Below, piece after piece: positions 1 to 5,612 of a stretch of DNA of 5,612 bases. The notes below the pieces were generated by a model that was not told the origin of the DNA, did no database searches, and saw nothing but the letters and a program-made list of their open reading frames with translations. The stretch is from J134 sp964484045 (lineage in GTDB: Bacteria > Pseudomonadota > Alphaproteobacteria > Sphingomonadales > Rhodothalassiaceae), in NCBI GenBank assembly GCA_964484045.1, contig CAZAEP010000174.1, positions 1 to 5,612 of the forward strand, given 5' to 3'. The translations under genes and the position numbers were made by a program. Every line of letters starts with the position of its first letter. Position 1 is the first letter of the stretch.

Positions 1-680
1 TCCATCGCCCCGTACTCCTCGAGCGCTTTCACGATCTGCGCCACCGTCGAGCGCTTCTGGCCGATCGCGACATAGACGCAGTAGAGCTTCTTCGATTCGT
101 CGTCGCCGGCGTTCGGCCCGCGCTGATTGAGGAAGGTGTCGATGGCCACCGCGGTCTTGCCGGTCTGGCGGTCGCCGATGATGAGCTCGCGCTGACCGCG
201 CCCGATGGGCACCAGCGCGTCGATGGCCTTGAGCCCCGACTGCATCGGCTCGTGCACCGACTTGCGCGGGATGATGCCCGGCGCCTTGACCTCGACGCGG
301 CGCCGCTCGTCGCTTTCGATCGGCCCCTTGCCGTCGATGGGATTGCCCAGCGCGTCGACGACGCGGCCGAGAAGTCCGCGGCCGACCGGCACGTCGACGA
401 TCGTGCCCGTGCGCTTGACGGTGTCGCCTTCCTTGATGCCGCGGTCGGAGCCGAAGATCACGACCCCCACATTGTCGGCCTCGAGATTGAGCGCCATCCC
501 CTTGATGCCGCCGGGGAACTCCACCATCTCGCCGGCTTGGACATTGTCCAGCCCGTAAACGCGCGCGATGCCGTCGCCGACGCTCAGGACCTGACCGACC
601 TCGGAGACCTCGGCCTCGGCGCCGAAGCTTGCGATCTGTTCCTTGAGGACCTCGGAGATTTCCGCCGCACGAATGTCCAT
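1..680 (-). CDS. atpA: F1F0 ATP synthase subunit alpha, N-terminal part (runs off the left edge)
   Basis: Non-catalytic nucleotide-binding alpha subunit of the F1 head, which alternates with beta subunits around gamma at the cytoplasmic face of the membrane. 226 codons are visible out of about 510 usual for the family. The protein starts MDIRAAEISEVLKEQI, the N-terminal helix that contacts the delta subunit. The beta-barrel domain follows at about residues 25-95 (including VGDGIARVYGL). The nucleotide-binding domain then has PVGRGLLGRVVDALGNPIDG (98-117) and the Walker A P-loop GDRQTGKT (169-176). The sequence breaks off after ALEEYGAM. The ATG at 680-678 is preceded by AAAGGA (695-690) with a 9-nt spacer; that site lies inside the end of atpH, and only 3 nt separate the two genes, so they are co-transcribed and probably translationally coupled. 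Identity is essentially certain; only truncation by the window is missing. Confidence 0.98.
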   Translation of the reverse strand, partial: MDIRAAEISEVLKEQIASFGAEAEVSEVGQVLSVGDGIARVYGLDNVQAGEMVEFPGGIKGMALNLEADNVGVVIFGSDRGIKEGDTVKRTGTIVDVPVGRGLLGRVVDALGNPIDGKGPIESDERRRVEVKAPGIIPRKSVHEPMQSGLKAIDALVPIGRGQRELIIGDRQTGKTAVAIDTFLNQRGPNAGDDESKKLYCVYVAIGQKRSTVAQIVKALEEYGAM

Positions 681-683
681 TCT

Positions 684-1241
684 TCACATTCCTTTCATGG
701 CGCGTTCAAGCCGTGCCAGCTTGGTCGCGATCGAGCCGTCGATCATGCGCGAGCCGATCCTGACGACGAGGCCGCCGATGAGCGTCTCGTCGACCGTCGT
801 GTCCACCGTGACCTCGCGTCCGACAATGGTCTTGAGCTTCGCCTCGAGCGCCTCGACCCGTTTTCTGTCCAAGGGCCGGGCGGCGACCACCTCGGCCCGC
901 ACCTCGCCGCGATGCGCCGCCATCAGGCGGGAGAAATCGCGAATGATGTCGGAAAGCGCGACCAGCCGGCGATTGGTCGCCAGAACGCCGAGAAAGCGGG
1001 CCGTCAGGTCGGCAAATCCCGCACTCTCGGCAAGCCGCGCCATGGCCGCCGCCTGCGCCGCACGCGTCATCACCGGCGAGCGCACGATCCGCCCGAGCGG
1101 CACGCTTTCGGCGAGCAACTGCTGCAGCGCCGCGAGATCGCGCTCGATGATCTCCAGCTCGCCGCGCTCGCGGGCAAGCTCGAAGAGCGCCGTGGCGTAG
1201 CGGCCGGAAAGTCCCCAGATGATCGCTTTTTCCTGCGGCAA
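684..1241 (-). CDS. atpH: F1F0 ATP synthase subunit delta (OSCP homologue), TTG start
   Basis: Delta subunit, the stator piece joining the top of the F1 head to the peripheral b-subunit stalk. 185 aa, the usual length. The N-terminal helical domain carries SGRYATALFELA (12-23), a family signature. The C-terminal domain carries GEVRAEV and ARPL, then LIGGLVVRIGSRMIDGSI (154-171), and ends KLARLERAMKGM, the classic delta C-terminus. No ATG or GTG lies near the correct N-terminus. The reading frame is open to an ATG at 1460, but that extension has no resemblance to the family, crosses the likely promoter and enters the neighbouring gene. I therefore chose TTG at 1241-1239, preceded by AGGA (1254-1251) with a 9-nt spacer, giving MPQEKAIIWGLSGRYA. 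It is the first gene of the F1 operon (atpH then atpA). Function is certain; the start codon is likely but inferred. Confidence 0.95.
   Translation of the reverse strand: MPQEKAIIWGLSGRYATALFELARERGELEIIERDLAALQQLLAESVPLGRIVRSPVMTRAAQAAAMARLAESAGFADLTARFLGVLATNRRLVALSDIIRDFSRLMAAHRGEVRAEVVAARPLDRKRVEALEAKLKTIVGREVTVDTTVDETLIGGLVVRIGSRMIDGSIATKLARLERAMKGM
690..695 (-). promoter_or_regulatory. Ribosome binding site of atpA inside the end of atpH
   Basis: AAAGGA on the minus strand, 9 nt before the atpA ATG. It sits in the Met-Lys-Gly codons of the AtpH C-terminus, so ribosomes finishing atpH pass directly over the atpA initiation site. Confidence 0.75.
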
Positions 1242-1250
1242 GGCGGCGTT

Positions 1251-1254
1251 TCCT
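1251..1254 (-). promoter_or_regulatory. Ribosome binding site supporting the TTG start of atpH
   Basis: AGGA on the minus strand, 9 nt before the TTG at 1241-1239. It decides the start, because no ATG or GTG near the conserved N-terminus is available. It is only a four-base match, so the support is moderate. Confidence 0.5.
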
Positions 1255-1272
1255 GATCGGGAATAACGTTGC

Positions 1273-1285
1273 CCGGCAAGGCCGG
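1273..1285 (-). other. Small leader hairpin close to the atpH start
   Basis: Perfect 5-bp inverted repeat CCGGC-N3-GCCGG (loop CTT on the minus strand) in the presumed atp operon 5' leader. Its near edge is 31 nt upstream of the TTG start and about 18 nt upstream of the AGGA site. The stem is all G/C, so it should fold in RNA, but such short stems are common in DNA this rich in G and C. A regulatory role is only a possibility. Confidence 0.35.
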
Positions 1286-1312
1286 TGGCACCCCCGTCGA
1301 GGCCCCGTTCGA

Positions 1313-1331
1313 GACCGCAAAAAAAGCGGTC
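1313..1331 (-). other. Leader hairpin with a seven-U loop upstream of atpH
   Basis: Perfect 6-bp inverted repeat flanking a homopolymer. The minus strand reads GACCGC-TTTTTTT-GCGGTC, so the transcript would form a GC-rich stem with a U7 loop. It lies about 30-50 nt after the presumed transcription start and about 70 nt before atpH. The U-run is in the loop rather than after the stem, so it is not an intrinsic terminator. An A7/T7 run stands out in this GC-rich DNA. A single-stranded U-rich loop is the type of site bound by RNA-binding proteins or small RNAs, but function is unproven. Confidence 0.45.
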
Positions 1332-1367
1332 CGAAGAGCGTCCCCTCCGGCCGGGCGCGCCCCCCTT

Positions 1368-1396
1368 AGCATAGGGGTTTTGGTGGTGCAAGTGAG
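1368..1396 (-). promoter_or_regulatory. Candidate housekeeping promoter of the atpHA... operon
   Basis: On the minus strand a -35-like CTCACT (1396-1391) and a -10-like TATGCT (1373-1368) are separated by exactly 17 nt. Each matches TTGACT or TATAAT at four of six positions. TATGCT within a CCCCTATGCTAAGG context resembles alphaproteobacterial housekeeping promoters. Transcription would begin near 1361, giving a leader of about 120 nt that contains the two hairpins. The element lies in the 193-bp gap between the deiodinase-like gene and atpH. No clear intrinsic terminator for the upstream same-strand gene is visible in that gap, so read-through into the atp operon is also possible. Confidence 0.45.
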
Positions 1397-1434
1397 GTCG
1401 GCAAGGATTCTTCGGAGCGCCGCCCCGGGCCCGG

Positions 1435-2109
1435 TCAGAGCCAGCTTGCAACCGCGGCAAAGGGCTTTTTCTCGAGCACCGGCACGCGGGCGTCGAGTGC
1501 CGGCCGGCCGGTGACCACGATCATCACGGCGCGCTCGCTCTTCGGTCGTCCGAGAAGGGTGCGCAGGAAGCCCATCGGCGAGGGCGTGTGGGTGAGCGTC
1601 GCGAGCCCCGCCTGATGCAGGGCGGCAAGAAGAAAGCCGCAGGCGATGCCCATCGATTCCTGGACATAGTAGGTCTTCGTCCGCACGCCGGTCTCGGGGT
1701 CGCGGCCGGAATTCTGCTGAAAGCAGACGATGAGCCAGGGCGCGATCTCGAGGAAGGGCTTCTCCGCATCGGTGCCGAGCGGCGCCAGATCGGCGAGCCA
1801 GCGCGCCCCGGCGCGACCGGCGTAGAAGGCGCGCTCCTCCTCCTCCGCAGCGGCGCGTATCCGCCGCTTGCGATCGGGGTCGCCGACGACGACGAAGTGC
1901 CAGGGCTGCTTGTTGGCGCCCGAGGGAGCGCTCGCCGCGGTGCGGATCGCCTCCTCGATCACCGCCCGCGGCACCGGGTCGGGGGCGAAATCGCGCACCG
2001 TGCGACGGCGTTCCATGTGCGTGCGGAAACGTCGCACCCGCTCCAGCATCTCGTCGTCGTCATAATGCGGATAGCCGATGAGCGGCTGCGGCCGATAGAT
2101 GCCCGGCAT
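1435..2109 (-). CDS. Iodotyrosine deiodinase-type FMN nitroreductase-fold protein
   Basis: 224-aa flavoprotein of the nitroreductase superfamily, in the branch containing iodotyrosine deiodinase (IYD), which reductively removes halogen from halotyrosines using FMN. Visible hallmarks: RRRTVRDF (34-41, FMN phosphate binding), RTAASAPSGANKQPWHFVVV (56-75), YYVQESMGIACGFLLAALHQAGL (147-169), THTP (173-176, where IYD has the Thr contacting flavin N5) and LLGRP (185-189). Against human IYD as I recall it, the substrate-clamping Glu157, Tyr161 and Lys182 align with Glu92, Tyr96 and Lys117, with both spacings (4 and 21) preserved. These residues separate IYDs from ordinary nitroreductases. No signal peptide or membrane anchor is seen, so it should be cytosolic. 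The ATG at 2109 has AGGAGG (2125-2120) 10 nt upstream; the longer in-frame ATG at 2343 lies inside the opposite-strand gene. Family membership is strong; the physiological substrate (halotyrosine or another phenol) is inferred. Confidence 0.85.
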   Translation of the reverse strand: MPGIYRPQPLIGYPHYDDDEMLERVRRFRTHMERRRTVRDFAPDPVPRAVIEEAIRTAASAPSGANKQPWHFVVVGDPDRKRRIRAAAEEEERAFYAGRAGARWLADLAPLGTDAEKPFLEIAPWLIVCFQQNSGRDPETGVRTKTYYVQESMGIACGFLLAALHQAGLATLTHTPSPMGFLRTLLGRPKSERAVMIVVTGRPALDARVPVLEKKPFAAVASWL

Positions 2110-2119
2110 GGATCCCGTC

Positions 2120-2125
2120 CCTCCT
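2120..2125 (-). promoter_or_regulatory. Strong ribosome binding site of the deiodinase-like gene
   Basis: Consensus AGGAGG on the minus strand, 10 nt upstream of the ATG at 2109. It fixes this start over the longer in-frame alternative upstream. Confidence 0.75.
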
Positions 2126-2158
2126 CTTCCTGCGGCCATGGACAGTCCGCGATCCGAT

Positions 2159-2173
2159 GCGCCATGATGGCGC
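2159..2173. promoter_or_regulatory. Perfect inverted repeat in the divergent intergenic region (possible operator)
   Basis: GCGCCAT-G-ATGGCGC, a perfect 7-bp dyad with a 1-nt centre. It lies in the 101-bp gap between the divergently transcribed deiodinase-like gene (start 2109) and DNA glycosylase gene (start 2211), almost midway: 49 nt from one start codon and 37 nt from the other. Its position and symmetry suit a dimeric regulator acting on one or both promoters. No clear -10/-35 pair could be assigned on either strand here, and I do not recognise the motif as a named regulator's site. Confidence 0.4.
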
Positions 2174-2210
2174 CTCGAAACGAGCAAGGGAAGTCCGGGG
2201 GAAACACCCG

Positions 2211-2855
2211 ATGCCGGATGCCGTCGTCTCCGTCCACGCGCTCGCGTCCCCGGCGCTCGGCCGTGCGCTCGACCGTCTTGCGGCGCGCGATGCCGATATC
2301 GCCCGCAGCCGCACCGAGCACGGCGATCCGCCGCCGCGGGCACGCGAAGCGGGGTTCGCCACCCTGCTGCGCATTCTCATCGGCCAGCAGCTCTCGACCC
2401 GGGCGGCGCAGACCATCGCCGACCGCCTGTCCGTCCTGCTCGGCGGTGAATTCACGCCCGCGGCGCTTCTCGCGCAAAGCGAAGCCGAACTGCGCGGCAT
2501 CGGGCTGTCGCGGCGGAAGGTCGCCTATGCCCGGGCATTGGCCGAAGCGGTCGCCGCCGGCCGCTTCGACCCCCATGGCCTGGGCGATCTCGACGATTCG
2601 GCCGCGATCGCGGCGATCACCGCGCAGAAGGGGTTCGGCGTCTGGTCGGCGCAGATGTACCTCATGTTCGCGCTCGGGCGCGCCGACATCTGGCCGGTCG
2701 GCGATCTCGGCGTGCGCGAGGGGCTGCGCCGCATCAAGCGCCTCGACGCGCGTCCCGACGAACGCGAAGCGGCGACGATCGGCGAGACGTGGTCGCCCTG
2801 GCGTTCGGCGGCGGCGATGATGTGCTGGCACGTGCTGCACAATATGCCGGCATGA
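2211..2855 (+). CDS. AlkA-like HhH-GPD DNA-3-methyladenine glycosylase
   Basis: Base-excision-repair glycosylase (DNA-3-methyladenine glycosylase II family) that would cleave the N-glycosidic bond of alkylated purines; cytoplasmic. 214 aa. It keeps the helical HhH-GPD core: GFATLLRILIGQQLSTRAA (48-66), the G-I-G-x-S-x-x-K segment (96-103), the helix-hairpin-helix QKGFGVWSAQMYLMFAL (139-155), and the catalytic Asp165 in PVGDLGVREGL (162-172, equivalent to Asp238 of E. coli AlkA as I recall it). The family's C-terminal W-x-P-W-R-S (194-199) follows. It is shorter than E. coli AlkA (282 aa) because the N-terminal domain is absent, as in many bacterial homologues. I chose ATG 2211, with GGGGGA (2197-2202) 8 nt upstream. 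An in-frame ATG at 2157 would add 18 basic residues of no family character and lacks a ribosome site. The gene overlaps the sulfotransferase start by 4 bp. No methyltransferase or Ada partner is nearby to show adaptive-response control. Confidence 0.9.
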   Translation: MPDAVVSVHALASPALGRALDRLAARDADIARSRTEHGDPPPRAREAGFATLLRILIGQQLSTRAAQTIADRLSVLLGGEFTPAALLAQSEAELRGIGLSRRKVAYARALAEAVAAGRFDPHGLGDLDDSAAIAAITAQKGFGVWSAQMYLMFALGRADIWPVGDLGVREGLRRIKRLDARPDEREAATIGETWSPWRSAAAMMCWHVLHNMPA

Positions 2856-3838
2856 GCGCAGAAGACCCCAGAGCGCCGCGACGGGCGCGCTCGATCGCCG
2901 CCTTCGAGGAGCGGATGGCGCATTTCGTCTCGCCTGCTGGTCTCGCATATGCCCGCGCCTTCCGTCCCCGCGCCGACGATGTCGTCATCGCCACCTATCC
3001 CAAGGCCGGCACCACCTGGATGCAGCAGATCGTCCACGGCCTGCGCACCGGCGGCGACATGGATTTCGAGGAAATCTCCGCCGTCGTGCCGTGGATCGAG
3101 CTCGCCCACGACATGGGCATCGATCTCGAGGCGCCGCAGAAGGCCGCGCCGCGCGCCTTCAAGACCCACTGGAACGGCACCCGGATGCCGCGCGATGGGC
3201 GCTATGTCGTCGTCATCCGCGATCCGCGCGACACCATGGTCTCGTTCCATCGCTTCATGGAAGGCTGGTTTCTCGAACCCGGCGCGGTGAGCGCGGACGA
3301 CTTCGCCGCCTATCTCATTGCCCGCGATCATCCCGGCGGCAGCTACTGGCAGCATCTGAAAAGCTGGTGGGAGCGGCGCCGCGACGGCAATGTCCTCATG
3401 CTCGCCTATGAGGACCTCCTCGCCGACCTGCCGCGCGTGGTGCACCGCGTTGCGCGGTTCATCGGCTGCGATGCCGATGCGGACGCGATCGCCGTCGCCA
3501 CCCGGCAGGCGCGCTTCGACTTCATGAAGGCGCATGAGCGGCGGTTCGACGATCATCTGACCGCCGAAGCCCGCAACCGGGCCTGTGGACTGCCGCCCGA
3601 CGCCCGGTCGAGCAAGGTCAGGACCGGCGGCAGCGGCGGCCATGCGGGGATCCTGAGCGCGGCCATGCTCGATCGCCTCGATGCCCTATGGCGGCGCGAG
3701 ATCGCGGACCCGCTCGGTATCGCCGACTATGCCGCACTCCGGCGGGCGCTCGCCGGACAGGGCCGCGACGCGCGCCTCTCCCCGGTCTCGGCCGTTGATT
3801 CCGATCAATGCGAAAAGGACCGTCCCGTCCCAGACTGA
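2852..3838 (+). CDS. PAPS-dependent sulfotransferase (Sulfotransfer_1 family)
   Basis: 328-aa cytosolic-type sulfotransferase expected to move sulfate from PAPS to a hydroxyl or amine acceptor. The 5'-phosphosulfate loop TYPKAGTTW (48-56) has the key Lys51. The likely catalytic base His106 is in FKTHWNG (103-109), matching the KTH motif of animal SULTs. The 3'-phosphate-binding segment VVIRDPRDTMVSF (120-132) supplies Arg123 and Ser131. LAYEDLLADLP (184-194) is also typical. The third PAPS-contact loop, which in animal SULTs reads RKGxxGDWK, is here KVRTGGSGGHAGIL (from 255), a common bacterial variant. The ATG overlaps the glycosylase stop (ATGA) and has no strong ribosome site of its own, so translation is probably coupled; an in-frame ATG 21 codons upstream lies inside the glycosylase. 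The last ~25 residues look non-conserved, and their codons contain the FNR-type box serving the next gene. The acceptor cannot be predicted. Confidence 0.9.
   Translation: MSAEDPRAPRRARSIAAFEERMAHFVSPAGLAYARAFRPRADDVVIATYPKAGTTWMQQIVHGLRTGGDMDFEEISAVVPWIELAHDMGIDLEAPQKAAPRAFKTHWNGTRMPRDGRYVVVIRDPRDTMVSFHRFMEGWFLEPGAVSADDFAAYLIARDHPGGSYWQHLKSWWERRRDGNVLMLAYEDLLADLPRVVHRVARFIGCDADADAIAVATRQARFDFMKAHERRFDDHLTAEARNRACGLPPDARSSKVRTGGSGGHAGILSAAMLDRLDALWRREIADPLGIADYAALRRALAGQGRDARLSPVSAVDSDQCEKDRPVPD
3795..3808 (+). promoter_or_regulatory. Perfect FNR/FixK/ANR-type binding site upstream of the universal stress gene
   Basis: TTGAT-TCCG-ATCAA, an exact match to the TTGAT-N4-ATCAA consensus of the CRP/FNR family (FNR, FnrL, FixK, ANR, DNR). 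It lies within the 3' end of the sulfotransferase gene, 58 nt before the first stress-protein ATG. Its centre is 3801.5. An activator at -41.5 (class II) would place the transcription start near 3843, just before the ribosome site, leaving a short 5' leader. The -10 region this predicts (about 3831-3836, CAGACT) is a weak match, as activator-dependent promoters often are. Universal stress genes are frequent targets of such regulators in alphaproteobacteria. The match is exact; regulation is inferred. Confidence 0.65.
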
Positions 3839-3852
3839 ACGGAGGATTTCCC

Positions 3853-3863
3853 AAGGAAAGGAG
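3853..3863 (+). promoter_or_regulatory. Double ribosome binding site of the universal stress gene
   Basis: Two purine-rich matches, AAGGA (3853-3857) and AAAGGAG (3857-3863), precede tandem ATGs at 3867 and 3870. The first is 9 nt from ATG 3867; the second is 3 nt from ATG 3867 and 6 nt from ATG 3870. Either ATG could be used, changing the protein by one residue. The strong signal suggests high expression. Confidence 0.7.
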
Positions 3864-3866
3864 CCC

Positions 3867-4310
3867 ATGATGTCCGATCGTCCGCTTTACCTCGTCGGTG
3901 TCGACGGCAGCGATCCGAGCCGCCGCGCCGTCACGGTTGCCGCCCGGCTCGCCGCCCGCTCGGGCGGTCGCCTGCTCATCGCCCATATCATCCACTGGTC
4001 GGGCTTCACGCCGCTGTCGCTCGAGGAAGCGCTCCGGCGTCCGATCGACAAGAAGCAGGAGGAGGAGACGGCGCGCGAGAAAATCCTCGAACCCCTGGTC
4101 GCGGTGGCGAGGGAGAACGGCGTCGAGCCCGAGACCTATTACAGTTGGGGCAGCCCCGCGGAGTCGCTGAACAAGCTGGCGCGCGACCGGAACGCGGAGA
4201 TGATCATCGTCGGCCGCCGCGGGCATTCCAATATCGCGGAGATCATTCTAGGGTCGGTGTCGAACGCCATCGCCCACATGTCGGACATCCCCATTCTTCT
4301 GGTGCCCTGA
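3867..4310 (+). CDS. Universal stress protein, single-domain, ATP-binding type
   Basis: 147-aa cytoplasmic UspA-superfamily protein with the Rossmann-like Usp fold. These proteins are induced by growth arrest, oxygen limitation or other stress and typically dimerise. The first strand and loop YLVGVDGSDPSRRAV (8-22) contain Asp13, expected at the nucleotide pocket. The C-terminal part has the complete ATP-binding signature G-2x-G-9x-G-S as Gly116, Gly119, Gly129 and Ser130, ending in SDIPILLVP. This places it in the nucleotide-binding class (as MJ0577) rather than the non-binding UspA class. A charged helix with Lys/Glu runs (about 61-72) precedes strand 3. The start is set by the strong ribosome site, with ATG 3870 as an equally possible start. 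It lies 28 bp after the sulfotransferase and only 5 bp before the beta-oxidation gene. The FNR-type box upstream suggests low-oxygen induction. Physiological role beyond family level is unknown. Confidence 0.92.
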   Translation: MMSDRPLYLVGVDGSDPSRRAVTVAARLAARSGGRLLIAHIIHWSGFTPLSLEEALRRPIDKKQEEETAREKILEPLVAVARENGVEPETYYSWGSPAESLNKLARDRNAEMIIVGRRGHSNIAEIILGSVSNAIAHMSDIPILLVP

Positions 4311-4315
4311 AACCC

Positions 4316-5612
<1,297 letters not shown>

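Noticed and set aside
252..1256. 334-codon plus-strand open frame opposite atpA and atpH
   Set aside because: It is antisense to two unmistakable ATP synthase genes. Its translation is low-complexity Arg/Asp/His-rich with no domain, the usual shadow in GC-rich DNA.
1362..1377. CCCCT-N6-AGGGG inverted repeat followed by TTTT on the plus strand, considered as a terminator
   Set aside because: No plus-strand gene ends there, the stem is only 5 bp, and the site coincides with the minus-strand -10 element.
1330..1416. 8-bp inverted repeat TCCGAAGA / TCTTCGGA flanking the candidate atp promoter
   Set aside because: The arms are 71 bp apart and only 8 bp long; a match like this can easily arise by chance in a region this size, and the left arm overlaps the U7 hairpin.
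1425..1434. CCGGGCCCGG palindrome directly after the stop of the deiodinase-like gene, considered as a terminator
   Set aside because: The arms leave no loop and no T-run follows on the minus strand, so it does not fit an intrinsic terminator.
1588..2820. 410-codon plus-strand open frame crossing the deiodinase-like gene and the glycosylase
   Set aside because: It runs antisense to one real gene and out of frame over another, and becomes Arg/Ser/Pro-rich with no family motifs.
2525..3643. 372-codon minus-strand open frame under the glycosylase and sulfotransferase
   Set aside because: It is antisense to two genes with intact catalytic motifs and has no recognisable domain.
3846..3858. TTTCC-CAA-GGAAA mini-hairpin before the stress gene
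   Set aside because: The stem is 5 bp with a 3-nt loop, and its right arm is simply the first purine-rich ribosome site; no independent evidence for regulation.

Overview
This is a GC-rich, densely coded bacterial chromosomal segment. It most likely comes from an alphaproteobacterium. The F1 ATP synthase operon begins with atpH followed by atpA, with no Fo genes (atpB, atpE, atpF) just upstream. That split F1/Fo layout is typical of alphaproteobacteria, and the AtpA and AtpH sequences also look alphaproteobacterial. Genus cannot be judged from this window.

Layout. Minus strand, left half: the 5' part of atpA (226 codons, running off the left edge), preceded by complete atpH. Next is a 193-bp leader and promoter region with two small hairpins, then a complete FMN nitroreductase-fold gene of the iodotyrosine deiodinase (halotyrosine dehalogenase) type. 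A 101-bp divergent intergenic region with a perfect 7-1-7 inverted repeat separates it from the plus-strand genes. Plus strand, right half: an AlkA-like HhH-GPD DNA glycosylase; a PAPS-dependent sulfotransferase overlapping it by 4 bp (ATGA); a single-domain ATP-binding-type universal stress protein; and, 5 bp later, the 5' part of a peroxisomal-MFE1-type enoyl-CoA hydratase/3-hydroxyacyl-CoA dehydrogenase that runs off the right edge.

How the genes work together. atpH and atpA form the start of the F1-ATPase operon. The glycosylase and sulfotransferase are translationally coupled, although no shared pathway is evident. The universal stress protein and the beta-oxidation enzyme look like a second transcription unit. 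A perfect FNR/FixK/ANR-type box (TTGAT-N4-ATCAA) lies in the last codons of the sulfotransferase, about 59 bp upstream of the stress-protein start. This suggests induction under low oxygen and is the most useful regulatory signal in the window.

I see no tRNA, rRNA, CRISPR array, insertion sequence or phage signature, and no stretch longer than 300 bp without a gene. The window is mostly ordinary core and metabolic genes. I found no convincing evidence of a new multi-gene system. The best leads are the conserved Glu-Tyr-Lys substrate-lid triad in the deiodinase-like protein and the FNR-type box.
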